DNA of 5,694 nucleotides, taken from assembly GCA_005777205.1 (NCBI GenBank), contig SXNB01000067.1, forward strand, positions 1-5,694, in the 5' to 3' direction. The position numbers and the translations under genes are program-made. The notes below the pieces were generated by a model. That model did no database searches, had not been told where the DNA came from, and worked only from the letters and a program-made list of their open reading frames with translations. Source of the DNA: Burkholderiales bacterium (GTDB lineage Bacteria; Pseudomonadota; Gammaproteobacteria; Burkholderiales; SG8-39). Positions 1 to 5,557 of this stretch are shown piece by piece (within the stretch, counting starts at the first letter, position 1; each line of letters begins with the position of its first letter).

Positions 1-781
1 GGGGCTGGGCTACTACGCCCGGGCGCGCAACTTGCACGCCGCGGCGGGGGTGGTGGCGGGGGAACTGGGCGGGCGCTTTCCGGACACCGCCGGGGGACTG
101 GAGAAGCTGCCCGGGGTGGGGCGTTCGACCGCGGCGGCGGTGGCGGCCTTCGCCTTCGGCCGGCGCGCCGCAATCCTCGATGGCACTGTGAAGCGCGTGC
201 TGGCGCGGCACTTCGGCGTCGAAGGGAAGGACGAGCAGTGGGCACTTGCGGAGAAGCTGAGCCCCCAGCGCGGTATTGAGGCCTACACCCAGGGCTTGAT
301 GGACCTGGGCGCGACGCTATGCCGGCGCTCGAATCCGGAGTGCGGGCGCTGCCCGGTGGCAGCAACCTGCGTTGCACTAAGCGAGGACCGCGTCGCCGAG
401 TTGCCGGCGTCGAGGAAGCGCAAGCCGGTGCCGACGCGGAACGCGACCTGGCTGGTGCTGCTGCATCGGGGGCAGGTGCTGCTGGAGCGGCGGCCGCCCT
501 CCGGGCTCTGGGGCGGGCTGTGGACGTTTCCGGAGCCGATGGGTGCGCCCGCGGGCTATTGCCGCAGGGAACTCGGTTGCACCATCGCGCCGCCACGGAA
601 GCTGCCGCCCATGGAGCATGGGTTCACGCACTTCAAATTGCGGATCCAGCCGTTGCGCTGTGTGGTGCAGAAAGCGGACCCGCGCGCCGAAACGGGCGGA
701 AGGATGTGGCTGGATCTGGAAGGGGCGGCGCGCGCCGCGGTGCCGGCGCCGGTCAGGGCGTTGTTGAGGCGACTTGGCTAG
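1..781 (+). CDS. mutY: Adenine DNA glycosylase MutY, C-terminal part (5' end outside window)
   Basis: Partial gene whose reading frame enters at base 2 and ends at TAG 779-781, giving 259 residues. MutY removes adenine mispaired with 8-oxoguanine in base excision repair. The fragment opens with GLGYYARARNL, typical of MutY just after the catalytic glutamate, which therefore lies outside the window. Next come the helix-hairpin-helix LPGVGRSTA (fragment residues 36-44) and the catalytic aspartate in ILDGTVKRVLAR (D60). The [4Fe-4S] cluster cysteines C107, C114, C117 and C123 show the exact C-X6-C-X2-C-X5-C spacing. The C-terminal NUDIX-like 8-oxoG recognition domain includes RRPPSGLWGGLWTFP and the FTHF motif (208-211). 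Ending at PVRALLRRLG fits the family. It is convergent with the minus-strand block. TTG at 32 is an internal leucine codon, not the start. Identification is firm; only the N-terminus is unseen. Confidence 0.97.
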   Translation, partial: GLGYYARARNLHAAAGVVAGELGGRFPDTAGGLEKLPGVGRSTAAAVAAFAFGRRAAILDGTVKRVLARHFGVEGKDEQWALAEKLSPQRGIEAYTQGLMDLGATLCRRSNPECGRCPVAATCVALSEDRVAELPASRKRKPVPTRNATWLVLLHRGQVLLERRPPSGLWGGLWTFPEPMGAPAGYCRRELGCTIAPPRKLPPMEHGFTHFKLRIQPLRCVVQKADPRAETGGRMWLDLEGAARAAVPAPVRALLRRLG

Positions 782-827
782 AGCGCCTCCGCTTGCCGGC
801 ACCCAAAATGTTACCGATCGTACGCAT

Positions 828-1418
828 CTAGGTGCCCCGCGCGGCCCCCGACTGCGCTACCAGCCGCTGCAGGATGTCCAGCCGCTGCAGCGGATCGTCC
901 AGCTCCATCAGCTTCTGCCGCATCGCCGCGGGCAGCGGCAGCACCTCGGCCAGGCGCGCTCCCACCCACGCGCTCGAGTCCATGCAAAAGGGCTTGGCGA
1001 ACAGGCGTTCCCCGTGCTCGGCGAGGATGCGCTCGAGCAGTCGCACGCAGGCGCCGTGGTGTTCCTCGACGGGCGTATCCGCGGACTCCGGCAGCAACTC
1101 GATCTCGCCCAGGATGAGCCCGTCCTTGCGCACGGCTTCGGAGGCCACGCGAAAGCGCTCGCCGCCCTGCGCCACGATCTGCAGCAGCCCGAGCTGTTGC
1201 ATGTCCCATTGCGTGATGCGCGCCAGACACCCGACCGGCTCGTGCGTTGCGGGCGTGCCCACTTCGGAGCCTTCCCGGATCAGGCACACACCGAAGGGTG
1301 ATTCGTCCCGCAGGCAGGCCTTGGCCATCTCGAAGTAGCGCTGCTCGAACAGGCGCAGCGGCAGCAGGCCGCCTGGGAACAGCACCGTGCCCAGCGGAAA
1401 CAGCGGGACCTTCGTCAA
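828..1418 (-). CDS. LON substrate-binding domain protein (peptidase S16 N-terminal-like)
   Basis: A 196-residue protein made essentially of one Lon N-terminal (substrate-binding) domain. There is no AAA+ ATPase and no Ser-Lys protease domain, so it is not a Lon protease itself. The family signature is clear at the start: VPLFPLGTVLFPGGLLPLRLFEQRY (residues 4-28). PFGVCLIREGSEVG (41-54) and VGCLARITQWD (62-72) follow, then the helical end of the domain. The start is TTG at 1418, chosen because it lies directly before VPLFPL and overlaps the rapZ stop as TTGA, an arrangement typical of translational coupling. An AGGA sits 8 bases upstream. The open frame runs on upstream as far as 2039, but that extension only shadows rapZ and resembles nothing. 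The molecular role of these small LON proteins is not well established; a part in protein quality control is only an inference. Confidence 0.88.
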   Translation of the reverse strand: MTKVPLFPLGTVLFPGGLLPLRLFEQRYFEMAKACLRDESPFGVCLIREGSEVGTPATHEPVGCLARITQWDMQQLGLLQIVAQGGERFRVASEAVRKDGLILGEIELLPESADTPVEEHHGACVRLLERILAEHGERLFAKPFCMDSSAWVGARLAEVLPLPAAMRQKLMELDDPLQRLDILQRLVAQSGAARGT

Positions 1419-2275
1419 GCGCTGGTTCCTGCCGCGTCCTGGTTCGCGAGGCCACGGTGGCGCACCAGCACGCGCCAGCCGGGGCGGAACGCCTGCGCCA
1501 AGCGCTCGGCGAGGTAAACCGAGCGGTGCCGCCCGCCGGTGCAGCCCACCGCCAGCGTGAGGCTGCTGCGGTTGTCGCGAGCCACTTCCGGCAGCCAGCG
1601 CGCGAGGAAGCCGCGCAGGTCCTCGAGGAAGCGCTGCACGATCTCCTGCCCGTCGAGGAACGCGATCACCGGCGCATCGCGCCCGGTCAGCGCGCGAAGT
1701 TCCGCGACGTAATGCGGATTGGGCAGCATGCGCGCGTCCACCAGCCAGTCGGCGTCCAGGGGAATGCCGTCCTTGAAGGCGAAGGACTCGAAGGTGATCG
1801 CGAGCGCGCCGCCGCCCAGACCGAGCTGGTCCTTGATCCAGTTGCGCAGCGCCTTGGGCTGCAGGTGGCTGGTGTCGATGCGGTGGCCCAGGCCGGACAC
1901 GCCAGCGAGCAGCGCACGCTCGCTCTCGATCGCCTGGGTGAGCGTCAGGCCGGCACCGGCGAGCGGGTGGCGGCGGCGCGTCTCCGAAAATCGCCGCAAC
2001 AGCACCGGCGAGGTCGCCTCGAGGAACAGCACGCGACACTCGAGGCCGCGCGCCTTCAGGGTCTCGATGTGTCCTGGCAGCGAGGCGAGCGCCGCGCTGC
2101 GCGCATCGACGCTGACTGCGACGCGGTCGTGCCCGGCGTCGCCCAGGAACTGCGCCACCTCCAGCAGCAGCGTCGCCGGCAGGTTGTCGACGGAGTAGAA
2201 GCCGCAGTCCTCGAGGACGCTGAGCGCGATGCTCTTGCCCGCTCCGGACAACCCGCTGACGAGGACGAGCTGCAG
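1415..2275 (-). CDS. rapZ: RapZ family nucleotide-binding protein (RNase adapter, YhbJ/UPF0042)
   Basis: A 286-residue protein if it starts at CTG 2275; E. coli RapZ has 284. Visible features are the Walker A loop GLSGAGKS (residues 8-15), GFYSVDNLP (25-33), FLEATSPVLLRRFSETRRRHPL (84-105), ESFAFKDGIPLDAD (163-176), RMLPNPH (182-188) and the hallmark GCTGGRHRSVY (244-254). In E. coli, RapZ senses glucosamine-6-phosphate and hands the small RNA GlmZ to RNase E. Those sRNAs are enterobacterial, so the target here is unknown. The lysine/arginine-rich RNA-binding tail of E. coli RapZ is not preserved: after RHRGLANQ the protein ends DAAGTSA. The only in-frame ATG/GTG/TTG near the 5' end is TTG 2251, which would cut off the first glycine of the P-loop. 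CTG 2275 gives the family N-terminus MQLVLVSG and follows GGGGAG by 6 bases. It lies 3 bases after the hprK stop, in the same frame. Product is sure; the start is probable. Confidence 0.95.
   Translation of the reverse strand: MQLVLVSGLSGAGKSIALSVLEDCGFYSVDNLPATLLLEVAQFLGDAGHDRVAVSVDARSAALASLPGHIETLKARGLECRVLFLEATSPVLLRRFSETRRRHPLAGAGLTLTQAIESERALLAGVSGLGHRIDTSHLQPKALRNWIKDQLGLGGGALAITFESFAFKDGIPLDADWLVDARMLPNPHYVAELRALTGRDAPVIAFLDGQEIVQRFLEDLRGFLARWLPEVARDNRSSLTLAVGCTGGRHRSVYLAERLAQAFRPGWRVLVRHRGLANQDAAGTSA
1427..1430 (-). promoter_or_regulatory. Ribosome-binding site for the LON-domain gene
   Basis: AGGA on the minus strand, inside the last codons of rapZ, 8 bases before the TTG at 1418. 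Together with the TTGA stop/start overlap it supports TTG as the initiation codon and coupling to rapZ translation. Confidence 0.5.
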
Positions 2276-2278
2276 TTG

Positions 2279-3214
2279 CTACTCCCCGGCGTCCATGGCG
2301 CGCTTCTGTCGCGCCAGGAACTCGGCCGGCGAGTCGATGCCGCGCAGTTGCAGAATATAGCTGCGCACCGCCGCCTCCAGCAGCACTGCGAGATTGCGCC
2401 CGGCAACCACGGGGATCATCACCTTGCGTACGGTGACCCCGAGGATCTCCTCCGACAGGGCCGACAGCGGCAGGCGCTCGACCGTGCTGCCGGCCGCGCC
2501 CTGGCCCGGTTTTTCCAGGTGCGCGATCAGTTTCAACTTCATTTTCGGTCGCACCGCTGTCTCGCCGTAGATGGCGCGAATGTCGATCAGCCCCAGCCCG
2601 CGCACCTCGATGTAGTCCTTGAGCAGCGGCGGGCAGCGGCCCTCCAGCGTGGTCGGCGCGAGGCGCGAGATCTCCACCACGTCGTCGGCGACCAAGCCGT
2701 GGCCGCGGCTGATGAGTTCCAGCCCGAGTTCGCTTTTTCCCACTCCGGAGTCGCCAGTGATCAGCACGCCCACGCCCAGCACGTCCATCAGCACGCCGTG
2801 GCGCTCGACCATATCAGCGAGCTTCTTGGCGAGGTAGTGCGACAGTTTTTCGATCACGCGCGCCGCCGAGGCGCTGGAGGCGAGCACCGGCGTGTTCGTC
2901 TTCTCCGCTGCCTGCAGCAGTTCAGCGAACGGCCGCACGCCGTCGGCGAACACCACCAGCGCAGGCGAGGCGGCGATCAACTGCGTGGCGAACTCGGCTC
3001 GCCTCGCGGCGTCGTGGCGTTCGGCCAGAACGGCTTCGAAGGCCCCGAAGACCTGGACGCTGTTGGGGTGGGTGAGGTTGAGGTGGCCAATCAGCGCGGC
3101 CGCGGCCGCGGCTTCGCGCCGCACCGACGTGGCGCCGCCGCGCCCGGCGACCCACTCGAGCGCGAGCGCCTCGCGGTTGTCGTCATGCAGTTGCGCGACG
3201 TCTACCTGCAGCAT
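2279..3214 (-). CDS. hprK: HPr kinase/phosphorylase HprK
   Basis: A 311-residue bifunctional enzyme, normal length for the family. It phosphorylates the regulatory serine of the phosphocarrier HPr with ATP and reverses this by phosphorolysis. The N-terminal domain carries VAGRGG (22-27) and LIGHLNLTHPNSVQVFG (41-57). The C-terminal catalytic domain has HGVLMDVLGVGVLITG with H139, the Walker A loop GDSGVGKS (154-161), the acidic pair D177-D178 in HGLVADD, the HprK signature EVRGLGLIDIRAIYGETA (203-220), RPKMKLKL (222-229) and AGRNLAVLLEAAVRS (271-285). No key residue is missing. The start at ATG 3214 matches the family pattern of a short leader, then DDN and L-WVAG. It places the first 32 bases inside the end of ptsN in another frame; the upstream ribosome-binding site is weak. 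It ends in TAG, 3 bases before rapZ. In proteobacteria HprK is thought to tune HPr in the regulatory PTS rather than classic catabolite repression. Confidence 0.97.
   Translation of the reverse strand: MLQVDVAQLHDDNREALALEWVAGRGGATSVRREAAAAAALIGHLNLTHPNSVQVFGAFEAVLAERHDAARRAEFATQLIAASPALVVFADGVRPFAELLQAAEKTNTPVLASSASAARVIEKLSHYLAKKLADMVERHGVLMDVLGVGVLITGDSGVGKSELGLELISRGHGLVADDVVEISRLAPTTLEGRCPPLLKDYIEVRGLGLIDIRAIYGETAVRPKMKLKLIAHLEKPGQGAAGSTVERLPLSALSEEILGVTVRKVMIPVVAGRNLAVLLEAAVRSYILQLRGIDSPAEFLARQKRAMDAGE
2282..2287 (-). promoter_or_regulatory. Ribosome-binding site deciding the CTG start of rapZ
   Basis: GGGGAG on the minus strand, within the last codons of hprK. It is followed by the hprK stop TAG and one CAA, then CTG at 2275, leaving a 6-base spacer. 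This good site is the main nucleotide evidence for initiation at CTG rather than at TTG 2251. Confidence 0.6.
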
Positions 3215-3668
3215 CCGGTTGCCAGTTCGCGATCAGTTTTTGCAGGGCCGCCGCATCGGGCACCTGCGACAGTGCTTCGCGCAGTTCGCGGTCGCTGAAC
3301 ATCTGCGCCAGTTCCGACAGGATCTCAAGGTGCTTCTCGGTGGCCTGCTCCGGGACCAGCATCGCGAACACCAGGCTCACCGGCTTGCCGTCGGGAGCGT
3401 CGAAGGGCACTGGCTGCTCCAGCCGGACGAAGGCGCCCAGCGCTTCCTTGATGCCCTTGATACGGCCGTGCGGGATGGCCACGCCCTGCCCCAAGCCAGT
3501 GGACCCCAGGCGCTCGCGTGCGAACAGGCTGTCGAACACCAGGCCCTTGCCGATGCCATGGTTGGCCTCGAACAGGAACCCCAGTTGCTCGAACAGGCGC
3601 TTCTTGCTGGACAGCGCCATGCCGAGCACGACATTGGAGGGCTGCAGGAGTTTGGCGACCAGGCTCAT
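3183..3668 (-). CDS. ptsN: Nitrogen-regulatory PTS EIIA protein PtsN (EIIA-Ntr)
   Basis: A 161-residue single-domain EIIA of the fructose/mannitol type; E. coli PtsN has 163. It is the terminal phosphoryl acceptor of the PTS-Ntr chain (EI-Ntr, NPr, PtsN), which regulates potassium transport, nitrogen and envelope functions rather than moving sugar. The phosphorylated histidine is H67 in GSTGLGQGVAIPHGRIKG. Other family segments are SSKKRLFEQLGFLFE (20-34), VFDSLFARERLGSTG (44-58), PFDAPDGKPVSLVFAMLVPEQATEKHL (about 88-114) and the helix LSELAQMFSDRELREAL. The ATG at 3668 gives the expected N-terminus MSLVAKLLQPSNVVL. The bases before it are C-rich with no Shine-Dalgarno match, which is odd for this packed cluster. 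Its 3' end overlaps hprK by 32 bases. A TATAAT 36 bases upstream could give ptsN-hprK-rapZ-LON their own transcript. Confidence 0.97.
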   Translation of the reverse strand: MSLVAKLLQPSNVVLGMALSSKKRLFEQLGFLFEANHGIGKGLVFDSLFARERLGSTGLGQGVAIPHGRIKGIKEALGAFVRLEQPVPFDAPDGKPVSLVFAMLVPEQATEKHLEILSELAQMFSDRELREALSQVPDAAALQKLIANWQPDAAGRRRATA

Positions 3669-3703
3669 GGGTGCGGGCGGGGGGACGGCTTGCGAGGGCG
3701 CGG

Positions 3704-3709
3704 ATTATA
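3704..3709 (-). promoter_or_regulatory. Candidate -10 element upstream of ptsN
   Basis: A perfect TATAAT on the minus strand in the 80-base hpf-ptsN gap, an isolated AT-rich spot in very GC-rich DNA. It ends 35 bases before the ptsN ATG, so transcription would start near 3697 with a leader of about 29 bases. There is no recognisable -35 hexamer at 16-18 bases (the sequence there is G/C only) and no TG extended -10, so this is a suggestion only. Confidence 0.35.
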
Positions 3710-3712
3710 TCC

Positions 3713-3745
3713 CGGAGCCGGCCCTGCCGCCCCGGGCCGCCCACT
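3713..3745 (-). other. GC-rich hairpin after hpf, no T-run
   Basis: Just after the hpf stop, the minus strand reads CGGCCC, a 9-base loop, then GGGCCG, a possible 6-bp GC stem in a G/C-only tract. No run of T follows; TATAAT does. It could slow transcription or shield the 3' end of hpf mRNA, but it is not a standard intrinsic terminator, and such stems arise readily by chance in this composition. Confidence 0.2.
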
Positions 3746-3748
3746 CGG

Positions 3749-4076
3749 TCATTTGGCCTGCGGTTCCTGCGCCGCGCCGCGGGGCCTGGGTGCGCGGCGG
3801 TCCTTGTACTTGAGCACCTGGCGGTCCAGCTTGTCGGCCAGCAGGTCGATCGCGGCGTAGAGGTCGTCCTCCTCGCTTTCGCAGTGGATGTCCTTGCCGG
3901 GCACGTGCAGCGTCATCTCCGCCTTCTGCCGCAGCTTGCTGCTTGCTGACGGACAGGATCACGTGCGCCTCGATGACGTGGTCGAAGTGGCGTGTGACCC
4001 GGCCCAGCTTGGAGCTGACGTAGCTGCGGATCGTTGGGGTGACCTCGAACTGGTGGCCGCTGACGTTCAGGTTCAT
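3749..4076 (-). pseudogene. hpf: Ribosome hibernation-promoting factor HPF (short form), frameshifted
   Basis: HPF binds the small subunit near the mRNA channel and helps inactivate ribosomes in stationary phase. The gene starts at ATG 4076 with GGAGG 5 bases upstream, 25 bases after rpoN. The first frame gives MNLNVSGHQFEVTPTIRSYV and on to HVILSVSKQ (about 46 residues), then loses all similarity and runs to 3705. The family sequence resumes in another frame as KLRQKAEMTLHVPGKDIH, then CESEEDDLYAAIDLLADKLD and RQVLKYKDRR, ending at TGA 3749-3751. The break lies on a tandem 7-base repeat at 3934-3947. Removing one copy restores ILSVSKLRQKAEM, the usual family reading, and a 106-residue protein. 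Both halves look well preserved, so the lesion is recent or is a sequencing/assembly error. As written, the product would be about 123 residues with an unrelated basic tail and probably non-functional. The family call is firm; real inactivation is uncertain. Confidence 0.9.
3934..3947 (-). repeat. 7-base tandem duplication inside hpf
   Basis: Two adjacent copies of AGCAAGC on the minus strand (GCTTGCT on the + strand, 3934-3940 and 3941-3947). The period is 7, not a multiple of 3, and it sits exactly where the hpf reading frame breaks. Confidence 0.92.
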
Positions 4077-4081
4077 CTCAT

Positions 4082-4086
4082 CCTCC
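4082..4086 (-). promoter_or_regulatory. Ribosome-binding site of hpf
   Basis: GGAGG on the minus strand with a 5-base spacer to ATG 4076. It fixes the hpf start. An out-of-frame ATG lies inside the spacer (GATGAGATG) but is too close to the site to compete well. Confidence 0.75.
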
Positions 4087-4101
4087 GTGGCGTGAAGCGA
4101 T

Positions 4102-5532
4102 TCAAAGGGTCTTCCTCTGATTGACAGAGGGAATCTGCAGAGATTCCCGGTATTTTGCAATCGTGCGCCGCGCCACCACGATACCCTGCTCGCCGAGCAG
4201 GCGCGCGATCGCCGAATCCGACAGCGGGTCATGCGCGTCTTCCGCCGCCACCAGCTGCTTGATCAGGGCGCGGATCGCCGTCGAGGAGGCGGCGCCCCCG
4301 GTGTCGGTGGCGACGTGGCTGCCGAAAAAATACTTCAGCTCGAAGGTGCCGCGCGGCGTGGCCATGTACTTCTGCGTGGTGACCCGCGAGACGGTACTTT
4401 CGTGCACCCCGAGGACCTCGGCGATCTCGCGCAGCACCATGGGCCGCATCGCGACCTCGCCGTGGTCGAGGAAACTGCGCTGCCGATCGACGATCGCCTG
4501 CGTCACGCGCAGGATGGTATCGAAGCGCTGGCGCACGTTCTTGATCAGCCAGCGCGCCTCCTGCAGCTGCGTGGCGAGCGAGCCGCCCGAGTTCTTCTGC
4601 CTGGCGGTCAGCTCGGCATAGAAGCGGTTGATGCGCAGGCGCGGCATCGCCCCCTGGTTGAGGCTCGCCTTCCAGACATTGCGCAGCTTGCGCACGACGA
4701 CGTCCGGGATCACGTAGGGGGACTCGGTGCGGGAGAACGCGGCGCCCGGGCGCGGGTTGAGGCCGCGGATCAGCTGCTGCGCCGCGCGCAGTTCCTCGTC
4801 GATCGCGCCGGTGGCGGCCTTGAGCCGGGCGTACTCGCGCGCCGCGAGGAGCTCCAGGTGCCGGTCTGCGATCGCGAGCGCGATGGCGTGGCAGCGCGTG
4901 CCGGGGCCGCCGGGCTCGTCGGGACGCATGGCGCGCAGCTGCAGCACTAGGCATTCCGAGGGCGAGCGCGCACCGACGCCGACCGGTTCCAGATTCTGCA
5001 GGTGGCGCAGCGCGATCGCGAGTTCGTCGACGCCGGACTCCGCCCCGGCCGGCAGCAGCGCGGCGATCTCCTCCAGCGGCTGGGTCAGGTAGCCGTCGTC
5101 GTCCAGCGCGTCGATCAGCATCGACACCAGGGAGCGGTCGCGTGCGTTGATGTGCACCAGCGTCAGCTGGCTGTTGAGGTGCTCGCGCAGCGTCGGGGAC
5201 TCCGGCGCCGCCTGGTTACGGTCGCCGTCGTCGTCGCCCTCCTGCTCGCCGCGCCAGGGCGAGGCGAAATCAGCCGGCAGCTCGTCGCCGCGTTCCTGGG
5301 GTTCCGGCATCTCGGTGGGCGCGGACTCCGCCGCGGGCGGCACGTCGTCCGCGGCGCGCGGCGCCGGCTCGGCATCGCCGTCCTCGCGCTCAAGGATCGG
5401 GTTCTCCATCAGCTGCCGCTCGATCTCCTGGTTGAGCTCGACCGTCGAGAGCTGCAGCAGGCGGATGGACTGCTGCAACTGCGGCGTTAGCGTCAGGTGC
5501 TGCGAGAGCCGGAACTGCAGGGTGGGTTTCAT
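4102..5532 (-). CDS. rpoN: RNA polymerase sigma-54 factor RpoN
   Basis: Complete 476-residue sigma-54, which directs RNA polymerase to -24/-12 promoters and needs AAA+ activators to open DNA. Region I is the glutamine/leucine-rich start, MKPTLQFRLSQHLTLTPQLQ and on to MENPILE. Region II (about 50-110) is acidic and Pro/Ala-rich, as expected for a variable linker. The core-binding region follows (SPTLREHLNSQLTL, DALDDDGYL, LQNLEPVGVGARSPSECL, GLNPRPGAAF, PDVVVRKL). The helix-turn-helix region is LREIAEVLGVHESTVSRVTTQKYMATPRGTFELKYFF (about 367-403). The RpoN box ARRTIAKYRE (454-463) recognises the -24 element and differs from ARRTVAKYRE only by Ile for Val. Start ATG 5532 gives the standard family N-terminus, but no Shine-Dalgarno sits at normal distance; GGAGG is 19 bases away. 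The gene lies 25 bases after lptB and 25 before hpf. Confidence 0.98.
   Translation of the reverse strand: MKPTLQFRLSQHLTLTPQLQQSIRLLQLSTVELNQEIERQLMENPILEREDGDAEPAPRAADDVPPAAESAPTEMPEPQERGDELPADFASPWRGEQEGDDDGDRNQAAPESPTLREHLNSQLTLVHINARDRSLVSMLIDALDDDGYLTQPLEEIAALLPAGAESGVDELAIALRHLQNLEPVGVGARSPSECLVLQLRAMRPDEPGGPGTRCHAIALAIADRHLELLAAREYARLKAATGAIDEELRAAQQLIRGLNPRPGAAFSRTESPYVIPDVVVRKLRNVWKASLNQGAMPRLRINRFYAELTARQKNSGGSLATQLQEARWLIKNVRQRFDTILRVTQAIVDRQRSFLDHGEVAMRPMVLREIAEVLGVHESTVSRVTTQKYMATPRGTFELKYFFGSHVATDTGGAASSTAIRALIKQLVAAEDAHDPLSDSAIARLLGEQGIVVARRTIAKYRESLQIPSVNQRKTL
4129..4148 (-). repeat. Perfect inverted repeat at the 3' end of the rpoN coding region
   Basis: The minus strand reads GGGAATCT, loop CTGC, AGATTCCC: an 8-bp perfect stem with a 4-base loop. 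It covers the codons of the conserved ESLQIP just after the RpoN box and ends about 25 bases before the rpoN stop. No T-run follows, so it is not a classic terminator. It may be a fortuitous result of codon choice or an mRNA element between rpoN and hpf. Confidence 0.6.
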
Positions 5533-5549
5533 CGCGAGGCGTGCGGCAT
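5529..5549 (-). other. Possible six-codon leader ORF overlapping the rpoN start
   Basis: On the minus strand, ATG 5549 opens a frame reading MPHASR whose TGA overlaps the rpoN ATG (ATGA). A GGAGG at 5552-5556 is only 2 bases before this ATG, closer than ideal, but 19 bases before the rpoN ATG, which has no site of its own. The layout would allow ribosomes to reach rpoN by termination-reinitiation. It is very short and may be chance. Confidence 0.25.
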
Positions 5550-5557
5550 GCCCTCCG

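Noticed and set aside
782..827. Terminator between convergent mutY and the LON-domain gene
   Set aside because: The 46-base gap has only small palindromes (CGATCG, GCCGGC) and no stable stem followed by a T-run on either strand.
1419..2039. Upstream extension of the LON-domain open frame to a 403-residue protein
   Set aside because: The extra N-terminal part is arginine/proline-rich, resembles no family and lies over rapZ in another frame; the recognisable domain begins at the TTG at 1418.
1247..3298. Long + strand open frame (683 codons)
   Set aside because: It runs antisense to LON, rapZ, hprK and the end of ptsN. Its low-complexity Arg/Ala/Gln-rich translation is the typical antisense shadow in high-GC genes.
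3934..3947. Programmed ribosomal frameshift in hpf
   Set aside because: The site is a GC-containing tandem repeat with no slippery heptamer of the X-XXY-YYZ type, and HPF is not known to use frameshifting; duplication or error is simpler.
3705..4232. 175-codon minus-strand frame over hpf
   Set aside because: Its first 52 codons shadow rpoN and the rpoN-hpf gap. Only about 46 codons from 4076 are HPF, and the remainder is the shifted frame.
4231..4950. + strand open frame (239 codons) opposite rpoN
   Set aside because: Antisense to a complete, well-conserved sigma-54 gene, with no ribosome-binding site or recognisable domain.
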